Of a DNA stretch of 64,000 bases, positions 32,678-44,730 are shown in pieces. Position 1 is the first letter of the stretch. Each line of letters begins with the position of its first letter. The stretch spans positions 1 to 64,000 of the forward strand of contig SSNU01000024.1 of the NCBI GenBank assembly GCA_012064415.1, written 5' to 3'. The stretch comes from Gyrodactylus bullatarudis (lineage: Eukaryota > Platyhelminthes > Monogenea > Gyrodactylidea > Gyrodactylidae). Under the pieces are notes generated by a model. It made no database searches, was not told where the DNA came from, and worked only from the letters and a program-made list of their open reading frames with translations. Position numbers and translations under genes: made by a program.

Positions 32678-33111
32678 TTATACAGGTCCAAGCTCAGAGT
32701 CATCAGTCAAGGGATTGTAGCCAACTTTATGCTCTTAAATATCGTCTCTTTTTTATGAAAATATTGACACATTTTTTCGTTCTAAATGATGAATCACTTT
32801 TCCAGCCGTCCAAATTTCATTGAAACCTACTTTTTTTACATGATCGTGTAATTTTAATAGATGTAATTTATCTAAACTTGTAATACAATCAAAAACAATT
32901 TCAAAATGTATGGACATATCAATAGTGATATTGGAGTTATATAAACAGATTTTTGACAAAAAACACTGAAATATTTTCTTTTTATGCAATGCAAAGTGTA
33001 GAGCATCGGGACATTCAAAAATTGAAAGAAATCTTGTCACAAGTCTTCAGTAGCTGCATCCCTTGTCTTGTATTCTTTGTCGTCATCAAAAACATTGTGT
33101 GTATCATTCAT
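32678..33111 (-). CDS. Unrecognised small conserved-looking gene, frameshift near its start
   Basis: From an ATG at 33111 the frame reads MNDTHNVFDDDKEYKTRDAA then TEDL and stops; shifted by one base it continues VTRFLSIFECPDALHFALHK, later HDHVKKVGFNEIWTAGKVI and HHLERKN. A 39-nt intron (about GTGTCA..AAGAG, near 32760-32722) then joins in phase 0 to HKVGYNPLTDDSELGPV and a stop at 32678. Both halves look like true protein, and the short intron matches local style. The join near 33040 needs a frameshift that may be a sequencing error, a missed splice or a real mutation. I do not recognise the family. It sits in the same direction as, and just downstream of, the zinc-finger gene. Confidence 0.5.
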
Positions 33112-33173
33112 TTATAGTATAATGATAATATTAATAATATATGATAATTAAAAGAGGAAAAAGTTCCTTAATT

Positions 33174-34607
33174 TCAGGATTCTTCTGGACTCATGTTTGA
33201 GTTTGTAGTAGTGACTGGCAGAGAAGTGTTCACCGAGGCAGGCAACGTTAGGGAATTGACAATCTTCATTCTGTCCTGGAGGGAATCACAGTAGGCTTGA
33301 TGTAGACTCGAAATGAACTCATCATCACGCTATATATAGACAAACAAGAAAAACTCATTAGATTCAACAAAAAACAGAGAGATAACCACTCACATTGATC
33401 AAATGGATCAAGGCTTGTCTGAGTTGGATCTTTGTGAGGCCATCACTGTTGTTATCACTGCAAAAGGTGGTGTCATCACAAGACTTTTTGTAGTTGGGCC
33501 TCGGGGATGCTGACGAATGATTTGTTGATGAGCCAGGACTATTTTGTGAGTATAACGAGTTCTGTTGGTCAAGGGACGGGGAGGAGTCTGTGAATCGGCT
33601 CAAATTCAAGCCGTTATAATTGAAAGAATCTGAACAAGTTGTTATTTATTTCAGTTGTACATGCATTGAAATATTCAAAAACTATATATACAGTGTATAA
33701 TGTAGATACCCAAATTGTGTGCGTGTAGCCTTTAATTTAACATAGAGATTTCAAGGAAAGAATTATAATACTAAAAAATTTCCAAGAGTATTACTTAGTA
33801 TTAGTATTTATTATTAATAGGTAAATAATATTTTATTATTTAATTCTAATTAACGGACAATTTTCTCTCACTGGAAACGGTTTAGAATATCAATGGCTCT
33901 CTCTGTGTTACTTGTATAATTTGAAAAATCAAAAATTTCCCCTCTCCTTCCTTATGCACTCTTCTTTTTTCTGTATACTGAATAAAATATATCTCCTAAG
34001 ATGTGTATAGAACCAAGAGAGAGAATGGAGGAGGGAGGGAAGCCCATGAAAATATCTTGAAAAAAAAAACTCACTGAGGAAATTGTCAAGATTCTTTGGA
34101 TTGAAATTATCTGATGTTTGATTCTGGGCCGAGTGGAGGTTGGTGTTGGCTGTTCCATTCAAACTGCCCAAGGCACTCAGCAGGGCCTTGGACCAGAGAA
34201 AGTCTGTACCTGTTCCTGTTATTTGGGTGTTGCCAAAGGGGAGATTTGTATTGGCTGCATTATTACTGCCACTACTACTGCTGATTATGTCGTGATGAGG
34301 TAGACCTTGCTGTTGTTTGCCTAGGAGGGACTCGGAATTCTGTGGGTCACTTTGACTCGAGGTTACACGTTCCAATAATAATTGATGCTTCTTACTCTGT
34401 TCATGGCTCATAACAGCCCTAACGCCAATGTTGGACAGAGAAAAGTTCTTGTTGCATATGAAACAGTGAGCTTCAGTGGGCGAGGCTGCCCTGGCTATCC
34501 ATCTCCGATATGATTCATGGGTTAACCAGTTATCACTGAAATGACACTTTTTAATCCGTTTCGGAGCAAAATTCAAGCTTTGAATTGTTGCTGGCGTCTG
34601 ATGCTGG
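33174..34607 (-). CDS. BED-like single zinc-finger protein, 5' end missing
   Basis: Three exons on the minus strand: 34607-34075, 33629-33394 and 33329-33174, joined in matching phases (1, then 0). The first contains KKCHFSDNWLTHESYRRW then HCFICNKNFSLSNIGVRAV and SHEQSKKHQL: a CxxC..HxxxxH finger preceded by a conserved W/Y block, of a type found in many invertebrate proteins and related to BED fingers. The rest is low-complexity (SSSSGSNNAANTNLP) and Ser/Asn-rich, ending TTTNSNMSPEES. Such composition suggests a nuclear DNA-binding regulator or a domesticated transposon finger. An AG at 34608 suggests at least one more 5' exon upstream that I could not place. Confidence 0.6.
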
Positions 34608-35077
34608 CTAACACGTAAGGAGTCCAGTTTGAATTATTTTTTTTCATGCAATTTATTTTTCAATCTCTTGATATAAATAAGAAATATTTTTCATGCTCTC
34701 TTCTGATTGGTCCAAACTTTTACCAACCAATCACAAACGATTCAAGTCATTATTATTGTGTCGATTTCTTGGGATTTATCACCAGTCTATTTGACAAAGA
34801 CTTCGTGTATTTTCTTTCATTCTACACACTACATTCCCCTCAGGAAATTAGCCTAGTTGTAATTTATTACTATTTTCTCTAATTTTCCAATCTTATGTCA
34901 TTGACAACTCAAGAAATTGTATCTAGCTAGTATTGAGTAGTTGATCTCGGGTCTCTAAATGTAATCGATAATAACCCTCATATTATTTTACATTTGAAAA
35001 TTTCTAAAGAAGAATAAAAGCTTTAGGCTTTGCTATTAAATTGAAAATGTAAATCTGTAATTTAAAATATAAATAGC

Positions 35078-35108
<31 letters not shown>

Positions 35109-35121
35109 GCAATAATAATAG
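35078..35121. repeat. (AAT)n microsatellite
   Basis: About ten uninterrupted AAT units, then a GC interruption and four more. Confidence 0.9.
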
Positions 35122-35227
35122 AATAAAATTTATTTTTCATCCAAAATTTGGTTTAGTTCTTTCTCTACCACAACTTTCCTTCTAGAATTTCTGCTTCTTC
35201 TGTACCAGAGAGTTAGAAATTGAGAGA

Positions 35228-35264
35228 GGGTGGTGGTGGTGGTGGTGGTGGTGGTGGGGGGGGT
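35228..35264. repeat. (GGT)n microsatellite ending in a G-run
   Basis: About nine TGG units followed by eight or more G residues; the most G-rich spot in an AT-rich region and potentially quadruplex-forming. Confidence 0.9.
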
Positions 35265-36152
35265 TCATCCTAAGTATAGCATTCATCTTGTATGTATAAA
35301 AAATACAGTATTTAATTTATTTATTATAACTACACTTATTTATTTTATCATAATTTCTTGACAAGATCTCTTTCTAGAATTGGAAAAAATACCTGTAAAA
35401 CTTTTATATCTATATTCCTTGAAATAGAAATATTTTCTAGTTTTAAAATAATGTTTCCAGTTTTTTCCAATAGCTTGACAAATAACTCAGTAGATATCCA
35501 GCCCTATTCTTCATAAGGTTGAATTTTTTTGTCTTTTTTATTTAGCCATTATGAAACTGCCTTGTGAGGTTTTACAGAAAACAAATAACTTTTGCATCTC
35601 AAATTGGTGTTGTGTGGTTGGGAACCGGATGAAATCATTGTCGATGATGATCAATTTATACTTTATCTCTCTTGTGTGACATTAGAAGGAGAAAATAAGA
35701 ACTAAAGAGAAGAAATTTCAGGCATAAACAAGCTAGGCATCATCGTATTCAAAAAGAAAGAAACTCTTTAATTCAGCCTCTCAATTATCTTTGCATTCAC
35801 CTCTTCTTCAGTTTTATACATTCATATATTCCCATAACTTTATTCCTCTTTTCTAAGGGAATACGAGAGATGAAAACGGAGATAATGTAATACTTCAAAA
35901 AAAAATTGGAAAATCATAATACCAATCTATAAACACCAATCTGCACACACAGGCTTTTCCTTTCATATCTTCAAGGGATATCAAAATGAGAAATGGAAAA
36001 AAAATATTTATTGAAAAAATCATAATTTAAAGAAGAAAGTGTATAAATAGATGGATGTTAAAGAGCCTATATGAGGAAGAGAGCGAGTGCCAATCCATGT
36101 GTACTACACTCCACCCCCCAGCTCCCTATATTCTATAGAAAGTAGGCTTCTT

Positions 36153-36169
36153 CTGTGTGTGTGTGTGTG
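36153..36169. repeat. (TG)n microsatellite
   Basis: About eight TG units in non-coding sequence. Confidence 0.85.
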
Positions 36170-37475
36170 CATTACTTTTTACACCGTTCTTTATATGGTT
36201 ATAATATGAGGATAAGAATGGCTACATCTCTTGAAAATTTAGGGTTTAATTTATTCCTCTTTATAGAGATAACAACGGGATAATCTCGATCAGGTAAGGA
36301 AGAATAATTGTACTTTGACAATAAGTACATACTGACTTAGTACTCGGCTCCTTATCAAAAGCTCCCAGATACCAGGCCAAGTTATCTAAAATCGGGGGGG
36401 GGGGTAGATCTTTTGTGTAAATAAATTAATGAACTCTTCTCAAAAGGGGCTTTACAGATTCGCTACCCATCCATACCTAAGCTAGCATGGTTGTCTTGAA
36501 TATATGAATGAGAACTCAGACGTTAAAAATGGGCCAATTTGCCAGTCCTCGTTTGAACTCGCTTCAGCTTGTTTCCTTTGCATTCGGATGTGTGTTTTTT
36601 TTCTATTCTTCAAACATTAGGGCTCCACCAGCACTCTCATAGTGTGTGTACATTAGAATTAGGGGCTACAGATTTAGAATGGGAGAATAAAATATATACA
36701 AAATTCATGTGTGCTGTGACACTTTTTCCTTAATTTTTCACATAAATACCCAAAGAAAGAAAATTAATGATGAATTAGAAAAAAATAACTATCCATGACT
36801 CGTTCAATCTTTTTTTTCAACCTTCTATTTTTCATAGGCAAAATTTGATTTTTCAATGTCCAGAATCCTTTCTAAACAAATTTCGTATTTTCATCAACAT
36901 TGACTGAATTTTCTCATGATCAAAAATTCGATTTTATTCAGTCAGAATAATTTTCCTTTATTCCCTGGAAGATTAAGATTCAATAAGGAACGATCGTGCT
37001 GTCCTCTAATTATTAATTAACGATGGCGTATAACAGGTTTTTGTGATTTTCTCCATTTCCCAGTTCTTCATGATCTGGTTAAATGATCTCGATCAATTAA
37101 AGAGTATTGTTAATTCGACTTTTTTTAAGATTAAATATAAACATTTACTGTCCTTCAAAATGTCTTCTTCATTATTTTATTCGCGATTAAAAATGCAAAA
37201 ATATGCAGATCTGAAATCGGTTTTCAATGTCCCCTACGATCCAGATCAATCATGTCATCGAAAATCAAACTCAACCATCACATAAAGAATTGATTCAGCT
37301 TCAAAATGAGATATTTTCCAAGATTTTATGTGCTCAAGTAACAAAGTTATGCTAAAAAATATGGCTAAAAGTAGGTTTTTTTTTGCATTTTGGAAAATCA
37401 TAAAATTTGCTCTCATTTTTACAAATCATCATCAATTAATGAAATGTGTAGAGAATTTTATATTAATGAATATCT

Positions 37476-38575
37476 TTGTTGAAAATTTTGATTGATGAAC
37501 ATGAAGGTTTTGAAATGCAAAGTAATGAAATCACTGATCTCATTAGGATCTGTTGTACAAACGTTCCGTTATCATTTCAAAACAAAGTATTCATCCAGAA
37601 AGATGGAATAGCTATGGGTTCACCTCTTAGTCCTCTTTTAGCAGACATCTTCCTAGGTTGGTTAGAATTAGGTTGAAACAATCAATTCTTACACTGATGT
37701 TTACATCAGATATGTTGATGACACTTTTATTTTAATGAAACCTAACGTATCAGTAGATGATTTTTTCTCTAAGATGAATTCTTTTCATCCGAATATAGTT
37801 TTTACTATGGAAAGAGAATCTAATGGTATCTTGAGTTTCTTAGATGTCAAATTGGGGATGGATCAATTCTGAGAAATATTTATAAGAAGAAGACTGTCAC
37901 CGGGAAGTATCTACATTATGCCAGTTTCAGTCATATTTCTCATAAAGTTGGCTTAGTAATTGGTCTAAGTAGGAGGATAAGAAAGATAGCAAGCCCTGAG
38001 GAATGTTCTAACGAAATAGAGAACGTGAAGTTAAGTCTGAAGGAAAATTTGTTGACAAATTCATGAATGTATCTATGGATAGAAATGAGGTTGTCGAAAC
38101 AGATGAATTGGAGAAAACAACTATTTTTATGAAGCTCAACTTCAAAGGTGATGGGTTCAGTAATGACATTAGAAGAAGGCTAAATGATCTCATCAATCAA
38201 CATTATAATAACATAAAATTGAAAATTGTATTTAAAACTCAGATATTATTTAGTTTGATTCATAAGGATTTGCTGAAGCCAGAGGAGAAAACTCTATTAG
38301 TTTAAAAATTCCAATGTGATTGTGGAGCCTCGTATATAGGTAGAACGATTAGGAAATTATTCACACGAGCGGAGGATTATCTGAAGAAGGATACTGCGGT
38401 TACAAGGCATCTTAGACAAAAAGATCATACACCTTCAATTTCTAATTTTTCCGTATTATACAAAAACCCTAATGACGACAGCATAGATGTATGGGTGAAA
38501 GAAAAATTTCTTATTAACCTATATAAACCAGACTTATGTGTTCAAAAGAATTATTCTTAAAATCTTCAACTACCT
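37476..38575 (+). pseudogene. Penelope-like element with GIY-YIG endonuclease, decayed
   Basis: Broken frames show the Penelope order: reverse transcriptase with IQKDGIAMGSPLSPLLADIF, then after a frame change YIRYVDDTFILMK (catalytic VDD) and SFLDVKL, then a C-terminal GIY-YIG nuclease with FQCDCGASYIGRTIRKLFTR and VTRHLRQKDHTPSI, ending with KEKFLINLYKPDL. At least two frameshifts and a stop make it inactive. No terminal repeats were identified. Confidence 0.75.
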
Positions 38576-38962
38576 TGGCCAATGTGAGCTTTTTCACTTT
38601 TCTCTCCACTGTTTGTAGATTTTCGGACGTGTTTGAAAAACTACATGAATTTCATTGGTTCTCTCAAAAAAGAGGTTTTTCTAAAAAATGGGTAGCCTTA
38701 AATGGTGACGATTATATAATATACAGTGTATATTCTGAAGAAAACAAAATTTCTGACTCTCTCGATTTAAAGTATTTCAAGTAGAGATTTTGCTACAGTT
38801 TCCTTCTTGGAGAAGAACGATGCTCCAATGCGAATAGGAAAGAGTATTGAGATGATTCTACCAGAGAGTTTTCTTCTGAAAATTCACCTTGTCAATCTTT
38901 ATCGATTATACAATAGAAAATATGCATTTAATTTTTTTTTCATTAACACGCTTGATAAACTT
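38576..38962 (+). pseudogene. Unrecognised coding-like block after the Penelope element
   Basis: An open frame (FSDVFEKLHEFHWFSQKRG, then KKWVALNGDDYIIYSVYS and DSLDLKYF) is followed, after a one-frame change at about 38780, by RDFATVSFLEKNDAPMRIG and FLLKIHLVNLYRLYN to a stop near 38962. The amino-acid use is protein-like. It may be another transposon fragment or a broken host gene; no family recognised. Confidence 0.4.
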
Positions 38963-41900
38963 TGAAAAGTCGTATTTTTGTGACATTTCTTTCATGTAAT
39001 AATAACCATAATTATAATTAAACAAAGAAGAAAGAGATAGTGTCTGTATATGTAAGCAATACTGCAAAATTATTCTATTGCGTAAGAGAGAGTAAGAGAA
39101 ATTGCATGTTGTAATTAAAAATGTTAAACTCAAGATACAAACACACAAATTTACATGCAGCTCAGAATGAATTAAAATCTTCATCTTTCTCTCGATATAT
39201 CACATTCGAGCTTTTGTTTCCTCTTCCAAAATATATGAGGCATCAGTGTAGTCTGATCTATTTTATACCCTTTTTCAAAAGACCCAGAGATTGAAAATTT
39301 CTGTATGGTTTCAGAATAGGCTGATTTTCCTTCGTTTTTCTCTTCAATCCATGTGAGTGGTTTGTCTAGGTAATTTATATATTTTTATTCAAGAACGAGT
39401 CATTTTTATCATAACGTGTCAATATTGTAGCCTGATAAGTCACAGTTCATTCGAGAGAATATTTCAGAAAAGTGGCCAATAAATTATTAATTGTTAGTTT
39501 TCTTTAAAACAAAATCATGGAAACACATCTCGCAAGTGGTAGACTCCTGTTGTAATTTATTTTCCTCTCTTAAAGATGTTATTTTTTAGTTTTTCTTTCC
39601 AAATCAAATAATAATACAGAGTGTTTATGATACACTGATCCTACACTGTTTCATTCTTATCACCATCATCAATAATAATAATATCAGTGAATATAGAGAA
39701 AATCAAGAGAAAGATGGCATCCACAAACTGTAATGTTTCCCAGATATGCATACACACCACTAAAAATGTTCATGTGTGAATGATCTCTTTTTCTTCTAAA
39801 TTTATATACACTTGAATAATAATGGATAATAAACAGGCTTTAGGTATTTTTCCCAAAATTGTTACACCATGCCTTTCAACTCTTGTTTATCGTGAGTTTA
39901 GTAAGGGGACGATTCATGGAATTCTTACTCAACCTTTCCAGAGAGCCTTTTCCAGCTTATCATTTCCCATTCTATGTATAAATTATATATATACACGGAA
40001 TGATTTATTTTTTAATTGAATATCCAGAAATTCGAAATTCAAGACTGCCTTCTTGTGTATTTCTAGGGATTTCTTTCTTAAAAAATAAAAAACATTTCAT
40101 TCCAATTCTTGTGTGTGTACATCTGTATTTGCCTAGATATATTTTCACTCTCTCTCTATCGTGTACAATGTACATACACTAGAAAGTAGTGGAGAATTCA
40201 AATATTATAAATAAATACAATCAATTGAAAAAAGTTGCATCCTTGATTATCCCCTGTTCTCTCTTACAACTAGTACACCTCACATTCACTCCCTCCCCTT
40301 TATTCTCTCTGCTGCTGCTTTTAGTGTGGATACCAGAAATTTTCATTCTTTTTCATTTTTTCAAGGAACATGAGAGGAAGAGTTTTTTTTCCATTTGAAA
40401 ATTACCGGATAGTTTTTTCTTCCCCACCAAAAATACCTGCTTTGGAGAGGAGAAAAAAATAGATCTCCTCCTCTTCTTCTGTTGCTATTTTTGTGTAGAA
40501 GTTAAAGGAAGGATAAAAAAGTAATTTCTTTCCCTTCTGTTAAATCACAAAAAATTACCAACTAATGACTATGGATTCAAGGGAGGAAGCATTCCTGCCC
40601 TTGGGACATGTTGCATCACAAGCAAGAGTGATAGATAGACAGGTTCCAACTAATGGAAATTAGCTATTGTAATGACGTGTTTGTTTTTCTAGCCGCCTCA
40701 CCCTTACGGTCTAATGATCTGATAAATATAGAATTTAAGAAAAAAATTTACGAGATATTGAATGTAGAATATATCAATTATCTTGATCTGATCATTGATC
40801 CGACTATAGAAATCTGTAAAAAATATTTAGCAACGAAAAGTTTATAACAACACCTTTATTTGAGCACAGGTTTCTCCTTAAAATCTCCGATGAAGATAAA
40901 CACTTCAGATAATTCGAGCCTGTCCTCTGCAAGTAGCCAGTGATGATTGATTGTGCAATTTAGAATGTCTCAAAGGCTCATCGATGATATTGAGTTGAAT
41001 AATTTGCCTAAATTTCAGGCATCAACCTATAATACACCCATAATCTGGTAACTGTCACAGATTTGTCATTTTTTCTTTTTTTAACTATGAAAATTGATAA
41101 TACAATCTACAAACATTATACGTAGAAAATAAAAATTCATAAAGTGGAAAATTCAAAGCTGGAATATAGAAGCAACAAAAGATCTGAGCTCATAGAACAG
41201 AGAATTCATTATATTCTGTACAATTTGAACACTGCCCTTATCTGCCTAGATTATGCATTGCATACGAATAAACTTTCTCGATAAACTTTTCTGCCAAGAT
41301 GAATTCAGAGTTTTGGACGAGGCAAAAGCAAGGGGTAGTGCCAAATGGCGAAGCCCTCCCTTCCTTATATTTTATAATTACTACTATATGAAAAAGGAGT
41401 AAAATATGTTTTCAACTGTAATAAATATAATAGAGGTGTAAACTGTTTATTAAATTTATTTGTCGGTATTTTAAAACCTTTTCCTTACAAAGAAAAAGCA
41501 TGAGAAAATTAATCCCCTTCTTTTTCTCGAAAACACATCTCTCTTTATCAGGCAGGCAGGCAAGTCCTCCTACATTGCACGTTGTCGAGATATCAGATTC
41601 GGCTATGTCTAACGAAATTTTTTTTCGGCCAACTTATCCTCAGTTGATGAACGAAAGATGTCTTGATGCTCTAGAATTTTTTTCAATGATAATCGTGATT
41701 AAACACACAATCTGTGTGTATTTCTATGCTTTTGTGATTTTGTCCTTTTTTTCTTGGATGGCTAGATGAAAGAATAGAATAATAATCTTTAGCCTTCATT
41801 TTTATCTGGGGTAGTCTCTCACACACTCAGAGGATTTTGTAGCATCCCTAGTTGTTTGTTGTTGCTCCCCAGTCATTTCTGCTGTATCTTAATTTAAAAT

Positions 41901-42250
41901 TTATGAAAAAAAATAATTATAAAATTTCTTGTGAAAGAGTTTAATCACGATATTTGTGAGTAGTGAATGTAAGAAACAACTTTTTTTCTCCTGTTGTGAG
42001 TAATTTTTCCCTTAATTTTCAAATTAAAATCTCCCCATTTTCATTATCTACTCCTGCTAATAATAACACAGAAAGGGTGGACTCCACTAGATACTAATGT
42101 TACTACTATTATTATTATTATTAGCTTTTATGATTATTATGGACATTGCAGAGATTCCCTCTTTAATTATTTATGGACTCATATTTTTTCAAGAGTTAAG
42201 AAAATAATAATATGCATTTCAATAAGGAGTTTTGGACTAAAGCTATAATT
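38963..42250. other. Non-coding AT-rich stretch
   Basis: Several short open stretches occur (for example 40653-40847, 41500-41769) but none has recognisable domains, splice structure or promoter, so I leave them unassigned. Confidence 0.4.
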
Positions 42251-42251
42251 G

Positions 42252-42952
42252 ATATGATTTTTACAGAAATCTCGATAATTTCATCATGAATTCGAAGTTT
42301 TTAAAGATTTTCTGAAATCCTGCTCATGTTGCCCACTTTTACCAGTTGAAGAAAAAAATTCTCAAAAAAAATTATTCATTGAGAAAATTTACCATCTTTC
42401 AAATTTCAATTTGGCGCCAAAATCCCATTTTTTCGAACTTTGAACCGAAAATTTCTATTGATTTGAAAGTCTGACGTTGATCAAAAGAGGTTTTTCAGGA
42501 TCAAGATAAGACAAGAAAATCAATTCAACTGAATCTTATCTGATGCATAGTCTTATTATCGTTTGGGAGCTGAAATTCGATTTTTTGATCATTTTCACTA
42601 CTTGAAAATCAATCAAATTTCGATTATTCGAAATCTCTCCAAAATGGAGTAACTGTCGGTAATTTGACAGTGTTAGTCAGCTTTTTTGTCTAATCTTGAT
42701 CCTGAAAATTAATTTTGATCACTCTCCCACTTTCAAATCAATAGAAATTTCCGGTTCAAAGTTCGAAAAAATGGGATTCTGGCGAGAAATTTAAATTTGA
42801 AAAATAGCCAGATTTTTCACTAAATTAATTTTTTTTCAGACTTTTTTTCTTCAAATCATAAAAGTGAGCAACATGAGTAGGATTCCAGAAAATCTTTAAC
42901 AAATTCAAATTCTTGATGAAAATATCGAGATTTCTGTAAAACTCATAGATTC
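42252..42952. mobile_element. Foldback element, about 0.7 kb
   Basis: Left arm (42252-42540) and right arm (about 42675-42952) are inverted copies with TTTTACAGAAATCTCGAT at the outer ends and CAAATCAATAGAAATTT inside. No coding capacity. Further single arms occur at about 43085-43250 and 48160-48300, so it is a dispersed family. Confidence 0.7.
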
Positions 42953-43084
42953 CCAACTTCATATTAACAAACTTTAGTAGAAATAAATCATCCTGAACCT
43001 CATTGTCGTTAGGGAGCTGAATTTCGATAATTCAAAAGACCTCAAAAACAGTGGAACTGTTGGAAATTTGACGGTGATATTCAG

Positions 43085-43250
43085 CTTTCTTCTACTTCTA
43101 AACCTCTGACAAAAAAATTTTCAGTTCGAAAAATTGGGACAATGGCGCCAAATTAAAATTTGAAAAATAACCATATAATTATAATAAGACTAGAAAACGT
43201 GAGTACTACTCATTGAGTAGGATTTCAAGAGTCTTTAACAAAATCGAGGT
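43085..43250. repeat. Single arm of the foldback family
   Basis: Contains ATGGCGCCAAATTAAAATTTG, GAGTAGGATTTCAAGAGTC and TTTAACAAAAT, matching the right arm of 42252-42952 with gaps. Confidence 0.55.
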
Positions 43251-43774
43251 TTTCGTAGTAGTAGTAGTGTAGTTTTAATGAAATATTGACTAGAAATCAA
43301 ATCTATCAATAATATAAATCTTTTTTTAATCTTACTACTTTCAAGTAAGCACACGGATATTATTTACGATAATGAGTTATTAATAACCACAATGTTTTGA
43401 AAATCTAACTTGTATCATTCAAGTCATTTTGGAAAAGTTATAACAATTCTTATTTGATATGACCGGATGGAATGTGGCTAGTGTACTACTCTCTGCGAGT
43501 CCATCATTGATTTCATTGAATAAACAGTAAATGTTGAGCAGAAATGTTGTACTGAACTTAGCTGACCTCATTCACAAATTATTCCTCCTAACCTAACAAA
43601 GAGAATCTCTTGATTTATAAATCTATAAAGTGTATATATAATATACTTCATGTGTCATATTTATCAGTGTGCAAAGTTAAACTGCGCCATTTATTTACAC
43701 TGAAATCTTGATCCATTTATTGAGTAATCATTTGAATTAAACCAAGCAAACCGGGAATAACACTCGTTTCCAGT

Positions 43775-44495
43775 ATGAACTTTGGAGGGAGAATTTCCAG
43801 TGCTGAGAAAAAGAGGCGACTCCGTGAATTATTCAACCGCATGGACTGGAACGGATCGAGGGTCTTGTGCTATCCAACGATTGTCAACCAGCTCAGATGC
43901 ATGGGCCATGATGACAGTTCCATCAGAGTGAGTTCACCCTCCCAGCCATTTCATAACTCTTTTGAATCGTAAAACTTTCCCAGGGTTTCATGCATACATT
44001 CGACTTGAATCGTGATGGCGTTGTGACAGCTGAAGAGTTTCAGAGGGCCCTTGACCGAATGCCAGATGATAACATTGAGTGAGTTTTGATTGATAATCGA
44101 GTCCCATCTCGATAATATTTGAGTATAGGTGCGAGGAGAAGGAGTCTGAAACGATAAGGATCATTTAGTCTGAATAAACTCTATTCATATTCCGTTGTCT
44201 CTTTTTGTCTCCTCTCTCAATTTTTGAGTAGACTTTGAGTAGATGGCTAACTAATTCAAATTACCCTTTCTTTCTGAATAGCCCTGTACAACTTCGAAGA
44301 ATTTTCGACAAATTCGACCACAACAAATCGGGCAAACTAGAGCTAGACGAGTTGAAGACAGTCCTCAAGGAGCTATCGAGTGAATCTGGCGATTGTCTCC
44401 TCCGAAGTTGGATCCTGGGCTGTGACGGACGAGCAGACGGAGGTGTCCCCTTCGGTGAATTCATGCGATGCATGTCGTTACTCACCAAGCGTTAG
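43775..44495 (+). CDS. Four-EF-hand calcium-binding protein
   Basis: Three exons: 43775-43927, 43984-44078, 44282-44495; phases agree and the first intron is 56 nt; product 153 residues, the size of calmodulin or troponin C. EF loops: a degenerate first (MDWNGSRVLCYP, about 24-35), DLNRDGVVTAEE (about 57-68), DHNKSGKLELDE (about 93-104) and DGRADGGVPFGE (about 129-140). Loops 2 and 3 keep the acidic coordinating positions, loop 4 partly. A calmodulin-like regulator is likely, but the exact subfamily is not recognised. An AG acceptor-like site (TTTCCAG) ends one base before the ATG, pointing to a 5'UTR intron or trans-splicing. Confidence 0.85.
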
Positions 44496-44730
44496 CGCTC
44501 CCATTTAGCAAAGACCCGTTTTCAATGAACTCTTCCAAATATTACATGTTCCAATGCCTTTTTTTATTATCGAAAAACTGCCCAATCAAATTGTTGTTTT
44601 TTTTTCTAGATTCATTCAGACTTTTTTCGCAGTTTTCTAACCCCCCGATCAAATATGAAAAGAAAGAATTCATTAGAAAAAACCTTCATTTTTCCTCTTT
44701 CGATTTTCGTATGGCCTAGGATTCTATATT

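Larger units (their letters stand above)
34608..37475. other. Long non-coding stretch with microsatellites
   Basis: No gene recognised. It may contain the first exon(s) and promoter of the zinc-finger gene. It holds the AAT, GGT and TG microsatellites listed separately and a G-run at about 36394-36404. Confidence 0.4.

Noticed and set aside
35228..35264. GGT run as part of a glycine- or histidine-rich protein
   Set aside because: No open frame with splice signals surrounds it; it is a microsatellite.
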